Of a stretch of 64,000 nucleotides of DNA, positions 46,486 to 55,550 are shown one piece after another (position 1 is the first letter of the stretch; each line of letters opens with the position of its first letter). The position numbers and the translations under genes are program-made. This DNA is from Alkalicoccus daliensis (GTDB lineage Bacteria > Bacillota > Bacilli > Bacillales > Salisediminibacteriaceae), in assembly GCF_900103955.1 (NCBI RefSeq), contig NZ_FNIL01000001.1, forward strand, positions 620,001 to 684,000, in the 5' to 3' direction. Below the pieces are notes generated by a model. The model was not told the DNA's origin, did no database searches, and worked only from the letters and a program-made list of their open reading frames with translations.

Positions 46486-47478
46486 TTATTTTTCCACAGG
46501 AGACGACATTTTTTCCTTCATTAAAATATCTTCTGCAATATCCACTCCATGCCATCGGCCATTTTCGATAAATATTTCGTTCGCATTATTACCTGCTGCA
46601 ATTACCCCTGCAATATATATATTAGGAACATTGGTTTCCATATTTTCTTTAAATTCAGGCCTTCCTGACAAGTGATCTATGCTTACACCCATGCTCTGAA
46701 TAAAAGTATGGTCTGGATGATATCCGACCATTGCAAAAACGAAATCCGCTGTTTCTTTATAGGATTTGCCGTCCACTTCATAAGTCAGCGTATCTGTACC
46801 AATATTTGTAATATCAGCATTAAATATTAAGTTAATGTAACCATTTTTTGCCAGGCTTTGAAATTCCGGAAGTATCCAGGGTTTGATACTTTTAGAATAT
46901 TCTTCACCCCTGTAGAATACGGAAACTTCTGCTCCTGCTTTTTCCAACTCTAAAGCTGCATCTACTGCAGAGTTTTTCCCTCCTATAATCGCTACCTTTT
47001 GTCCGTAATAAGGGTGTGCTTCATGAAAATAGTGAAAAACGTGCGGCTGGCTTTCCCCAGGTACCCCAAGAGTATTGGGAGAATCATAATACCCGGTAGC
47101 CACTACAATATAGTCTGCTTCATATATATTTGTTTCTCCCCGTTTTACTGTTTCCACAAGAAATTTTTCATTTTTCGTGACACTCTTAACTTCTTCATAA
47201 GAATTGATACGCAGTTTTTTTTCTTCAGCGACTTTTCTGTAATAAACAAGCGCTTCGTTCCGTTTCGGTTTTCTTTCCGTGCTGTAAAAAGGAATGCCGC
47301 CTATCGATAGTTTTTCACTCGTACTGAAAAACTGCTGATGCGTAGGGTAACGGTAAATAGAATGAACTATATTGCCCCGCTCTAATATAAGTGGATCAAA
47401 TCCCCGTTCCTGTAATTCAATTGCCGCTGACATCCCACAGGGTCCTCCCCCAATAACGATTACTTTTTCCTTTCTCAC
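46486..47478 (-). CDS. bdr: Bacillithiol disulfide reductase Bdr (YpdA)
   Basis: FAD/NADPH-dependent thioredoxin-reductase-like protein that recycles oxidised bacillithiol. It has 330 residues from GTG 47478, preceded by AAAGGAG; the in-frame ATG at 47514 lacks a site. Motifs are VIVIGGGPCGMSAAIEL (FAD) and VAIIGGKNSAVDAALELEKAG (NADPH). It lacks the CxxC of thioredoxin reductases, which is typical for YpdA. It completes the bacillithiol set begun by bshA and bshB1. Confidence 0.92.
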   Translation of the reverse strand: MRKEKVIVIGGGPCGMSAAIELQERGFDPLILERGNIVHSIYRYPTHQQFFSTSEKLSIGGIPFYSTERKPKRNEALVYYRKVAEEKKLRINSYEEVKSVTKNEKFLVETVKRGETNIYEADYIVVATGYYDSPNTLGVPGESQPHVFHYFHEAHPYYGQKVAIIGGKNSAVDAALELEKAGAEVSVFYRGEEYSKSIKPWILPEFQSLAKNGYINLIFNADITNIGTDTLTYEVDGKSYKETADFVFAMVGYHPDHTFIQSMGVSIDHLSGRPEFKENMETNVPNIYIAGVIAAGNNANEIFIENGRWHGVDIAEDILMKEKMSSPVEK

Positions 47479-47674
47479 GATAAATCTCCTTTCAAAACTA
47501 ATCTCTGTATCCAAATATAATTTAATGCTGCTAATTTATTCTGATTAATAGGCAGTAAACTTTTGTGAGCTGAGACTTACTCTTTACTTATCATACTCAA
47601 ATTTGCTAGATCCAGTAAATCAGCACCTCTTACTTATATATGTTTATTTTAAATTATATAACTTTCACATACAA

Positions 47675-47708
47675 AGAGGATGTCTCAGTTTGAATCGAGA
47701 CATCCTCT
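47675..47708 (-). terminator. Terminator after gudB
   Basis: A perfect 12-pair stem, AGAGGATGTCTC (47675-47686) with GAGACATCCTCT (47697-47708). On the minus strand it is followed only by TTTG, so the T-run is short. Confidence 0.75.
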
Positions 47709-47728
47709 ATACAAGTTAAAAATATTTA

Positions 47729-49012
47729 TTAAATCCATCCTCTGAACTGGCTTGCTTCCGCCATCTTTCTCACACCTACCATATAAGCAGCCAATCGCAT
47801 GTCTACATTCCTCATTTGGGCCACTCTATACACGTTATCAAAAGCTTGAACCATCACTTTTTCTAACTTCTCTTCTACTTCTTCTTCTTCCCAGTAAAAA
47901 CCTTGATTGTTCTGTACCCATTCAAAATAGGAAACTGTCACACCACCGGAGCTGGCAAGTACATCAGGCACTAATAAAATACCCCGGTCATAAAGTATTT
48001 CCGTAGCTTTCATTGTAGTCGGGCCATTTGCAGCCTCCACTACAATATTAGCTTTAATTTTATGTGCATTTCTTTCTGTAATTTGATTTTCAATAGCTGC
48101 CGGTACAAGTATATCGCATTCCTGCTCTAATAACTCTTCATTTGTTATTGTGTTTTTAAAAAGGTTGGATACTGTTCCGAAGCTGTCTCTCCGGTCCAGC
48201 AGATAATCAATGTCCAGCCCATCTGGATCATATAAGGCACCCTGGACATCTGATATTCCTACAACATTAGCTCCAGCGTCATGCATAAATTTAGCTAAAA
48301 AACTTCCTGCATTGCCAAATCCCTGAATAACAATTTTTGCTCCCGCCAAAGAGATTCCTTTTCGCTTGGCAGCTTCTTTAATTGAAATCGTCACACCTTT
48401 CGCAGTGGCAGACTCCCGGCCATGCGAACCTCCCAGTACGAGAGGTTTCCCAGTGATAAACCCCGGAGAATCAAACTCTTTCATTCTGCTGTATTCATCC
48501 ATCATCCAGGCCATAATCTGAGAATTCGTCTGTACATCTGGGGCAGGAATATCTTTTGTCGGGCCGACTATTTGACTGATAGCGCGAACATACCCTCTAC
48601 TTAGACGCTCGACTTCAGGAAATGACATATTCCTTGGATCACATACAATTCCACCTTTCCCTCCGCCGTAGGGAAGGTTTACAATTCCTGCTTTTAAACT
48701 CATCCATATAGAAAGCGCTTTTACTTCTGTTTCAGTTACATGAGGGTGAAACCGCACTCCTCCCTTTGTAGGACCGACTGCATCATTATGCTGGGCTCTA
48801 AATCCGGTAAATATCTTAGTGGATCCATCGTCCATTTTCACAGGGATCCTTACTGTCATCATACGAAGGGGTTCTTTCAGTAATTCATACACTTGTTCGG
48901 AATAGCCTAGCTTGCCTAATGCTTTATGGATAACTTTTTGCGTGGATTCCAGCACATTTCTTTCCTGTTTATCCAAGGCAGCTTGCTTTTCAGTGTTAGT
49001 ATTTTCATCCAT
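47729..49012 (-). CDS. gudB: NAD-dependent glutamate dehydrogenase
   Basis: Interconverts glutamate and 2-oxoglutarate plus ammonia. It has 427 residues from ATG 49012, the same length as B. subtilis GudB; GAGG lies eight bases upstream. Motifs are the catalytic-lysine region LPYGGGKGGIVCDPR (about 115-130) and the Rossmann GFGNAGSFLAKFMHDAGA. The active-site region shows no obvious duplication of the kind that inactivates laboratory GudB. It lies beside bdr as in B. subtilis. Confidence 0.95.
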   Translation of the reverse strand: MDENTNTEKQAALDKQERNVLESTQKVIHKALGKLGYSEQVYELLKEPLRMMTVRIPVKMDDGSTKIFTGFRAQHNDAVGPTKGGVRFHPHVTETEVKALSIWMSLKAGIVNLPYGGGKGGIVCDPRNMSFPEVERLSRGYVRAISQIVGPTKDIPAPDVQTNSQIMAWMMDEYSRMKEFDSPGFITGKPLVLGGSHGRESATAKGVTISIKEAAKRKGISLAGAKIVIQGFGNAGSFLAKFMHDAGANVVGISDVQGALYDPDGLDIDYLLDRRDSFGTVSNLFKNTITNEELLEQECDILVPAAIENQITERNAHKIKANIVVEAANGPTTMKATEILYDRGILLVPDVLASSGGVTVSYFEWVQNNQGFYWEEEEVEEKLEKVMVQAFDNVYRVAQMRNVDMRLAAYMVGVRKMAEASQFRGWI

Positions 49013-49450
49013 ACGATTCACCTCTATGAGTTTTCCGATTTTATAAGTACCGCTGAAAATATTGTCTTCTACTATCTACTATAAAGAAGAAGAGAAGGTT
49101 TTTCCACAATCTTTTTGATTTCGTGGTACCAAAAAGGTTTCTCTGGTTGCTATTAACCATTTTTACAGCTTTTTCTCCATGAATCTCGACTCTATCATCT
49201 TATTTCTGGATAGTGAAAAATCTTAGTATAATAAGTCACTTTGAACTGTTGATGTTCATTTATATATATTTCAAAGTAAAAGGTGATGACGTATGAAGGA
49301 TTGATGTGCAGTCTGAAGGGCTGGGTTTTCAAGGCGACTGGCATCCTGCTGAAACTCAGGGAGTATATTTCATCTAATTTGATTCGCTGCGTTTGTATTA
49401 CAAAAGTAATTCAGTTAAATGAACCATAAAAAAAGAGCAGCATTTATCTG
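49013..49450. other. Spacer between gudB and the CarH-like gene
   Basis: Carries the terminator at 49431-49457. A TTGTGG...TATAGT pair near 49075-49110 on the minus strand has a 20-base spacer, too long to call. No gene supported. Confidence 0.5.
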
Positions 49451-49457
49451 CTACTCT
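49431..49457 (-). terminator. Terminator overlapping the CarH-like stop codon
   Basis: On the minus strand AGAGTAGCA (49457-49449) pairs with TGCTGCTCT (49442-49434, one mismatch), followed by TTTTTTATGG. The TAG stop at 49453-49451 is inside the first arm. Confidence 0.8.
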
Positions 49458-50347
49458 TTCAGCCATTCCCGCCACTCAGCTTCTGTACTGCCGACCAGCA
49501 TATCCCTGCATCGTTTCTTTTCCTGATCACTCAGCATATTTAAAGCATTTCCGCCAAGCCCTACTTTTAAATCTCTGCCGCTATCTTTTAAGGCGCAAGC
49601 AAGCTGAACTGCTTTAGATCTATGGGTAGGGATAGTAGATGAAATTATTACAAGTTTTGCATCGATTTCTTCCACTATTTGTTCTACTTCTTCAGCTGGG
49701 ATGCCGGTACCTAGATAGACTGTTTCGTATCCACGGCGTTTTAAGAAATAAGTGAAAATCAGCAGCCCTATTTCATGCTGATCTTCCGGACCGCATACAC
49801 AAAGTGCTTTAGGAAGAAACCCGTTTACGGGCAAAGAATTAAACACCATCCCTATTCTCGTGCGAAGCAAAGAAGTTACAAAATGTTCATGCGCAGTTAG
49901 TATTTCTCCTTTTTCCCATTTTAATCCCACTTGAGTAAGTATGCCTCCCATAATACGGATCAATACTTTCTCAGTTGAAAAAAGACTAAATGCTCTATCA
50001 ATGAGTTCATTTGATTTTGATTCATTAAACTTCAACAATTCGTGCAGCAGCTGTTCTTTTAATACATCCATTTGATTAGCTATCCGCGGGTCATGCTCTA
50101 TAAAAGCTGGTTCATCCTGTTTGTGTAATAACTCTACCGCCTGTCCTATGGTAAATCCATTTTCGACTTTATTTACTATCCATTTTAAAATCCTTATATG
50201 TTCATCTGTATAAAGTCTGTGACCGGCTTCATTTCTTACAGGTTCAATCATTTTATAGCGTCTTTCCCAAGCACGAAGAGTTCCCGCATGTATACCTAAA
50301 AGGTTCGATACTGCTTTAATGTTATATTTCCCTTGCGGTTCACCCAT
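49451..50347 (-). CDS. CarH-like MerR-family regulator with B12-binding domain
   Basis: A 298-residue transcription regulator in three parts. Residues 8-75 are a MerR winged helix (TLRAWERRYKMIEPVRNEAGHRLY region). Residues about 95-175 are the four-helix cap, with Trp144 and Glu154-His155 forming the Wx9EH motif that shields adenosylcobalamin in CarH. Residues about 180-290 are a Rossmann B12-binding domain with the DxHxxG motif at 189-194 (His191 as lower ligand). CarH of Thermus, Myxococcus and Bacillus megaterium represses carotenoid genes in the dark and is released by light. Here no carotenoid gene is in the window, so its targets are unknown. The pduO-type adenosyltransferase at 60315 could supply the cofactor. 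Confidence 0.88.
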   Translation of the reverse strand: MGEPQGKYNIKAVSNLLGIHAGTLRAWERRYKMIEPVRNEAGHRLYTDEHIRILKWIVNKVENGFTIGQAVELLHKQDEPAFIEHDPRIANQMDVLKEQLLHELLKFNESKSNELIDRAFSLFSTEKVLIRIMGGILTQVGLKWEKGEILTAHEHFVTSLLRTRIGMVFNSLPVNGFLPKALCVCGPEDQHEIGLLIFTYFLKRRGYETVYLGTGIPAEEVEQIVEEIDAKLVIISSTIPTHRSKAVQLACALKDSGRDLKVGLGGNALNMLSDQEKKRCRDMLVGSTEAEWREWLKE

Positions 50348-50424
50348 GTGTTTGTCACCTGCTTCTTCCCTAACTTTTTTTACCTTATAAGAATATAGTA
50401 CATTCGAAGTTATATCAAGTAAGA

Positions 50425-51165
50425 CTATCGATGATGCAGGAGGTGAACAATATGAAGTTCAGGTCTGGCTCCAAACCGGAGCGGTAAACCGGTAGTGCCG
50501 TAGCCATTTGATAAAAGAAGAAGAACTTTATTTCTTTCCTTTAATCCTCCTAATTCATCAATCCCCCAGGGCCCCAGCCTAATCTGACCACCATGAGTAT
50601 GACCTGATAACACAAGTTTTACATTGTGTATCAAGGGCAGCTTCCATACTGCTTCAGGGTTATGACTCAGCAGTAAAACCGGTCCTCTCGAACCAGCGAG
50701 TGAAAGAGCTGTATCATCACGCAGTAATTTAATATCTTCCACTCCTGCTAATGTCCAGCCTTTGGCTTCAAAGAAAATATTATCATTATTCAGTTCAATT
50801 ACACCATACTTCTTAAAAAGCTCCTGAAGCACCTCTTTTTTCTCATAATCATTATTTCCCCAGACAAAATAAATGGGAGCCATCGCTGAGAGAATTTGCA
50901 AGTTATGTTCTATAGTTTTGTTTCTAGTGGACTTTTCGGCTAAATCTCCGCCCAGACAAATTAACTCTATTTCACCTGCATTTGCAAAGTCCCGATAATT
51001 TATTCGGCGCTTATGCAAATCGGCGATAAATAAAAGCTTTACAGAGGCACTGTTTGTAAAGAACGGAATATGGTGCGTCTTAAAAGAAGTATTTCCTGCT
51101 TGACGAAGCATTAAGATAAAAACTGAAACGCAGGCAGTAAATATTCCTAAAATAACTTTTTTCAT
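50425..51165 (-). CDS. ypbG: Membrane-anchored metallophosphoesterase (YpbG-like)
   Basis: A 246-residue calcineurin-like phosphoesterase with one N-terminal membrane segment (3-20). The metal-binding motifs are FIADLHKRR, CLGGDLAEK, VWGNNDYE, LLSHNPE and LSGHTHGGQIRLG, all in order and complete. The active domain should face outward. Start ATG 51165 follows GGAGG by six bases; the frame extends to 51240 without a better site. The position near recQ and ypbD fits B. subtilis ypbG. The coordinates run from stop at 50425 to start at 51165. Confidence 0.85.
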   Translation of the reverse strand: MKKVILGIFTACVSVFILMLRQAGNTSFKTHHIPFFTNSASVKLLFIADLHKRRINYRDFANAGEIELICLGGDLAEKSTRNKTIEHNLQILSAMAPIYFVWGNNDYEKKEVLQELFKKYGVIELNNDNIFFEAKGWTLAGVEDIKLLRDDTALSLAGSRGPVLLLSHNPEAVWKLPLIHNVKLVLSGHTHGGQIRLGPWGIDELGGLKERNKVLLLLSNGYGTTGLPLRFGARPELHIVHLLHHR

Positions 51166-51273
51166 TGTCGTCCTCCACAAGTATCTGAATATCTTATCAG
51201 CATACCACAATTCAGGACTTCTGCTGTTATAAAAGCTCATATACTTATTCGACTAAAACGACTTTTAATCAGC

Positions 51274-52953
51274 TTAAAATAGACCTACAGCTTTTCCCTC
51301 ACTTGAAACATCCATATCAAGTGCTCCCGGATGTTTCGGAAGGCCAGGCATGGTCATTACGTTGCCGGTTAAGGCCACGATAAACCCGGCTCCTGCAGAG
51401 ACCTTAAGTTCTCTGACAGTTATACGAAAATTAGAAGGCCGGCCTACTTTTACAGGGTCATCACTTAAAGAGTATTGTGTTTTAGCCATACATACCGGCA
51501 GACTGCTCCAACCATGCTTTTTTAACTGTTCCAGCTGTTTGGCAGCCTGCGCAGAAAAGTCTACACCCTGTGCCCCGTAAATATTTTTTGCGATGGTATT
51601 AATTTTCTCCTCCGGGGCAGTTTCAAGATCGTATAGATGTCTAAAATTGTTTTGTTCTTCTTCAATGACATTAACTACTTTATCTGCCAGCTGTTTCCCG
51701 CCAGCTCCGCCTTTTTCCCAAACCTCTGCCAGTTCCACATTAATACCTTTGGAATTACAAAAATCGGTTAATGTAGCAATTTCTGCTTCTGTATCGTGAA
51801 CAAACTTATTTATTGCTACTACATGCGGCAGACCAAACGTTTTAATAGATTCAATATGTTTTTCAAGATTTGCCAGCCCTTTTTTCATTGCATCGATATT
51901 TTCTTCTTTTAATTCATCTTTGGGCACACCACCGTGCATTTTTAACGCACGTATTGTAGCAACTACGACTACGAGACTAGGCTTTATTTTTCCAGCACGA
52001 GTTTTGATATTGAGAAACTTTTCGGCTCCAAGATCCGCTCCGAACCCAGCTTCAGTAACAACATAATCTCCAAGCTTTGCAGCCATTTTAGTAGCAAGTA
52101 CACTATTACACCCATGAGCAATATTTGCGAATGGGCCTCCGTGTATTAATGCCGGGGTATTTTCAAGTGTCTGTACTAAGTTTGGTTTTAATGCATCTTT
52201 CAGAAGCAGAGTAAGTGCCCCTTCCACTTTTAGGTCAGCCACTGTGACTGGATGATCAGAGAAATCATACCCGATAACTATTTTCTTCAGTCTTTTACGC
52301 AGGTCATCAATACTGTCAGATAAGCATAGAATTGCCATAATTTCAGAAGCAACAGTAATATCAAATCCTGATTCGTGCGGCACTCCCTGGAGCGGGCCTC
52401 CCAGTCCTGCTACAATATGACGAAGTGAGCGGTCGTTCATATCCATTACACGCTTCCAGGTCAATTTTCTCACATCAAGGTTAAGCTCATTTCCGCGATG
52501 GATATGGTTATCAATTAGTGCAGTCAGTGCATTATGAGCTGTTGTTATTGCATGTATATCTCCAGTGAAATGCAAATTAATGTCTTCCATTGGCACAACT
52601 TGTGAAAACCCCCCGCCGCACGCTCCGCCTTTCATACCCATAGTCGGTCCGAGAGAAGGCTCCCTCAGTGCAACAACAGCTTTTCTTCCAGTGTAATTTA
52701 ATGCCTGTCCAAGTCCAACGGTAACTGTAGATTTCCCTTCACCTGCAGGAGTAGGATTAATAGCGGTTACAAGAATAATTTTTCCATCTTTATCTCGTTC
52801 TTTTTTTTCAAGAATATCCAGGGACAATTTTGCCTTATAATGACCATATGGCTCGATATCTGCCTCTTCTATACCTAAATCTTCAGCTATTTCCAAAGCT
52901 TTTTTCATTTTCGCTTCCTGTGCTATTTCAATATCAGATGGCACGTGGGACAT
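51274..52953 (-). CDS. fhs: Formate-tetrahydrofolate ligase
   Basis: ATP-dependent formation of 10-formyl-tetrahydrofolate for one-carbon metabolism. It has 559 residues, the normal length. The P-loop [20 protein letters not shown] lies at about 66-85, and [19 protein letters not shown] follows near 98. It is absent from this locus in B. subtilis, so it marks a lineage-specific insertion. A promoter with an upstream cre-like site is present. Confidence 0.95.
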   Translation of the reverse strand: MSHVPSDIEIAQEAKMKKALEIAEDLGIEEADIEPYGHYKAKLSLDILEKKERDKDGKIILVTAINPTPAGEGKSTVTVGLGQALNYTGRKAVVALREPSLGPTMGMKGGACGGGFSQVVPMEDINLHFTGDIHAITTAHNALTALIDNHIHRGNELNLDVRKLTWKRVMDMNDRSLRHIVAGLGGPLQGVPHESGFDITVASEIMAILCLSDSIDDLRKRLKKIVIGYDFSDHPVTVADLKVEGALTLLLKDALKPNLVQTLENTPALIHGGPFANIAHGCNSVLATKMAAKLGDYVVTEAGFGADLGAEKFLNIKTRAGKIKPSLVVVVATIRALKMHGGVPKDELKEENIDAMKKGLANLEKHIESIKTFGLPHVVAINKFVHDTEAEIATLTDFCNSKGINVELAEVWEKGGAGGKQLADKVVNVIEEEQNNFRHLYDLETAPEEKINTIAKNIYGAQGVDFSAQAAKQLEQLKKHGWSSLPVCMAKTQYSLSDDPVKVGRPSNFRITVRELKVSAGAGFIVALTGNVMTMPGLPKHPGALDMDVSSEGKAVGLF

Positions 52954-52994
52954 ATGTATCTCTCCTCATTCCGTAATGTGATAGAACCATATTT

Positions 52995-53023
52995 ATCATA
53001 TACAATCTTACTTCACTGTGCAA
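52995..53023 (-). promoter_or_regulatory. Candidate promoter of fhs
   Basis: TTGCAC (53023-53018) and TATGAT (53000-52995) on the minus strand with a 17-base spacer, 42 bases before the gene. Confidence 0.55.
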
Positions 53024-53030
53024 GATATTA

Positions 53031-53044
53031 TGAAAACGCTTTCT
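53031..53044. promoter_or_regulatory. Cre-like site upstream of the fhs promoter
   Basis: On the plus strand TGAAAACGCTTTCT fits TGWNANCGNTNWCA with one mismatch at the last base. It lies seven bases upstream of the -35 box, where CcpA can activate rather than repress. Confidence 0.4.
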
Positions 53045-53173
53045 TTTAATATTTTTAATTAATCTTAACGGACTTTTTAAATAATAACTTGAATGAGAAT
53101 TTGTAACATCAGAACAAATTTGTATGTCTGCCCGTGTTTATCTTTTTTCAGTCCCAATGGGTTTTTGAAACTG

Positions 53174-53197
53174 AAAAAGAGCGCCGCTGGGGCGCTC
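53174..53197 (-). terminator. Terminator after the small membrane protein gene
   Basis: GAGCGCC/GGCGCTC stem (53179-53185 and 53191-53197) followed on the minus strand by TTTTTCAG. Confidence 0.85.
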
Positions 53198-53204
53198 CTT
53201 TCTT

Positions 53205-53435
53205 CTATGGTAATGCATCAATCCAAACTGGATAAGTAAACATTGCTGTAACTATGGAAAAAAACAACAAAAGACAAATTCTCATTAAAGGAAATTCAAT
53301 TGTATTTTTCTTTTTTTTCCTCCGCTTCCTGGATGACCTGCGTTTTGTCTGTCTAAGCTCTTTTCTGGATGGTAAAGAGGATACTTCTTCCTCTTTTGTT
53401 TCAGGGTAATCTGCCAATTCTCTCTCCAAAAGCAT
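53205..53435 (-). CDS. Small basic single-pass membrane protein
   Basis: A 76-residue protein: an acidic start, then a very basic stretch (about 28-48, RKELRQTKRRSSRKRRKKKK region), then one hydrophobic segment (about 52-72). It would sit in the membrane with the basic part inside. I chose ATG 53435 because GGAGG lies six bases upstream. It is where B. subtilis has ypbE/ypbF, and the N-terminal SLPSRKELR recalls YpbE, but YpbE is longer and has a LysM domain that is absent here. Function unknown. Confidence 0.62.
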   Translation of the reverse strand: MLLERELADYPETKEEEVSSLPSRKELRQTKRRSSRKRRKKKKNTIEFPLMRICLLLFFSIVTAMFTYPVWIDALP

Positions 53436-53490
53436 CCACCTCCTCCAACTGCTTATTGTGATCAAATGGTTCAGAAATAGTTTATAATAA

Positions 53491-54063
53491 TTACTTAAAT
53501 CTATTATAGCGGATAAGTATCCCTAATACGAGATCAATTATTATGTGGGCTGTGATCGATGTCCAAAGATTTCCTGTCCACCAGTATAGAGCACCCAAGG
53601 AAAAGCTGATTATTACCACGAAACTAAATAAGAACACGTTTCCAAGATACCGGATATGAATAAGTGCAAAAATTAATGAAGCAATAACAATTCCAAATTC
53701 AGTCTGTATTACACCTCGGAATAGAAGCTCTTCTGAAAAACCTACAATTATGCTGAAAAAAACAATTTGTAACGGGTGCATATTTTTAAATATACGTTCA
53801 TTAATTCCTCCGTCATCAAACCATTTTTCAGGAAGCAGTTTCATACAGATAATTTCAATTACGATAACAATAAAAGCAAACACTGCTCCTATTAAAGTTG
53901 CTTTTAACGAAATCGTGATTTGCTGAAAAGGCACTAAAATAGATCCCTGGAAAAAGTATGCTCCAATGACAGCTGTAAACAGCATAAAACATTGAGTAAG
54001 GTATAAATTCAGATACAATTCTTTGTCGGATAAGGTATGCAGAATTTCTTTTTGGCTTCTCAC
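53491..54063 (-). CDS. ypbD: CPBP-family intramembrane protease (YpbD-like)
   Basis: A 190-residue membrane protein of the CPBP (Abi) glutamic-type intramembrane protease family. Motifs are EELLFRGVIQTEFG (about 111-124), ALIHIRYLGN (about 133-142) and a final HIIIDLVLG. The substrate is not known; the family includes prenyl-protein and bacteriocin-immunity proteases. It overlaps recQ by four bases, as in B. subtilis. Confidence 0.87.
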   Translation of the reverse strand: MRSQKEILHTLSDKELYLNLYLTQCFMLFTAVIGAYFFQGSILVPFQQITISLKATLIGAVFAFIVIVIEIICMKLLPEKWFDDGGINERIFKNMHPLQIVFFSIIVGFSEELLFRGVIQTEFGIVIASLIFALIHIRYLGNVFLFSFVVIISFSLGALYWWTGNLWTSITAHIIIDLVLGILIRYNRFK

Positions 54064-55550
54064 TGATTTACCTCGGCGACCGGATGAAGAATATTATTCA
54101 GACGCTCCTGCCAGGATCTGTTTGAAATTGAAATTGATTTTTTCTCATCCTTCCAATAAAATTCCGGATGACAGGTGGAACAGCACGGACTGCCTTGCTG
54201 CATCTGCGAAAATTCTTCAAAATAATCAAGCAATTTCCTTCTGTAACAGCCTTGGGAAGAAGCGAAATATTCCACGCTTCTAAACTGCTCTATTTTTTTC
54301 GATTTTCTTTTCTTATATCTTTCTTCCAGCAATTCAAGAATTTCTAAAGTGTTACTTCTGTGAACAAAATTATCATCTTTTATAAGAGAATATTCTTTTA
54401 AATGAGATAATATCATCCGCCAGATGCCCTCAGAAACCTCCAGTTTAACCTGTGTATCTGTAACATTGCATTCATGACGAATCTCCGGATAAAGCTTCTC
54501 CTCCAACCATTTTTCCGCAGGGAATTCCATACTGATAAAATGAAATGGCAGCATATTATCCCCTTTTGCACTCAAAAGAATCGCTGCACTTTGCTGCCCA
54601 TCTCTTCCGGCTCTTCCGATCTCCTGTGTATACTGTTCCAAAGAAGCTGGCATATGCGTATGAATTACAGTGCGGATATCCGGCTTGTTTATTCCCATTC
54701 CAAATGCATTTGTAGCTACAAGTATATCGATCTCGCTGTAGAGAAACTGTGCCTGCACGAGCGTCCTGTCCTCTCCAGTCATCCCCCCGTGGTAGAAGGC
54801 TGTTTTGTACTTTCCCAGAACAGCAGCTATCTCTTCTGTATCTTTTCTCGTACCCGCATATATGATGCAGGGTTTCGGGACATTTGAGATATTTTCTTCT
54901 AATATTTCATTTTTATGCTGAGCAGACTCAGCTTTTATAACTGATAAGTAAATATTTTCTCTGTTTACTGAGGTTTTAAATACAGCGGGCTCCTTCATTC
55001 CTAATTGCTGTTTGATATCTTCTTCCACTTCCCTGGTGGCTGTAGCAGTTAATGCAAGAAGAGGAGGGTGCCCAAGCAATTCAGCAAAATTTCCCAGCCG
55101 CTGATATTCCGGTCTGAATTCGTGTCCCCACTGAGAAATACAATGCGCTTCGTCCACTACAAATAAATCCACCGACACCCTCTTCAGCTGTTCTTGAATT
55201 CTAGGCAGGGAAAGCATTTCCGGTGAGACAAAAAGCATATCCCAATAAAAAATATTGCGTAAAATATCTTTTTTTTCAGCCGAAGACTGATGACTCGTTA
55301 ATAGATTTACTTTTTTTTCTCCTTGTGCACGCATCTGGGTAACCTGATCTGACATTAATGAAACGAGTGGAGACACAATAAGTACAAGTCCCGGTAAAAT
55401 TTTTGCCGGCAAATGATAACACAAGGTTTTCCCGCTGCCTGTAGGAAGCATTGCGAAGGTATCTTTCGCTTGCATAACTGAGTTAATGATCTCTTTCTGG
55501 CCGGGACGGAACGATTGGTAACCCATTTCATTCAGTGTTTTTTGCAGCAT
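54060..55550 (-). CDS. recQ: RecQ-type ATP-dependent DNA helicase
   Basis: A 3'-5' helicase of 496 residues. Walker A MLPTGSGKTLCYHLP (about 37-51), VVDEAHCISQWGHEFRP (about 130-146), ATATREVEEDI and QEIGRAGRDGQ are in order. A RecQ-type zinc-binding region with cysteines (GCYRRKLLDYF and CCSTC) closes the protein. There is no HRDC domain, so it is a short form like B. subtilis RecQ. Start ATG 55550 follows GGAGGGAG; it lies inside the end of ypbB (23-base overlap). Confidence 0.93.
   Translation of the reverse strand: MLQKTLNEMGYQSFRPGQKEIINSVMQAKDTFAMLPTGSGKTLCYHLPAKILPGLVLIVSPLVSLMSDQVTQMRAQGEKKVNLLTSHQSSAEKKDILRNIFYWDMLFVSPEMLSLPRIQEQLKRVSVDLFVVDEAHCISQWGHEFRPEYQRLGNFAELLGHPPLLALTATATREVEEDIKQQLGMKEPAVFKTSVNRENIYLSVIKAESAQHKNEILEENISNVPKPCIIYAGTRKDTEEIAAVLGKYKTAFYHGGMTGEDRTLVQAQFLYSEIDILVATNAFGMGINKPDIRTVIHTHMPASLEQYTQEIGRAGRDGQQSAAILLSAKGDNMLPFHFISMEFPAEKWLEEKLYPEIRHECNVTDTQVKLEVSEGIWRMILSHLKEYSLIKDDNFVHRSNTLEILELLEERYKKRKSKKIEQFRSVEYFASSQGCYRRKLLDYFEEFSQMQQGSPCCSTCHPEFYWKDEKKSISISNRSWQERLNNILHPVAEVNQ

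Noticed and set aside
52995-53044. A T-box or other amino-acid riboswitch in the spacers before fhs, serA or aroC
   Set aside because: No T-box sequence or other riboswitch core could be recognised by eye in these spacers.
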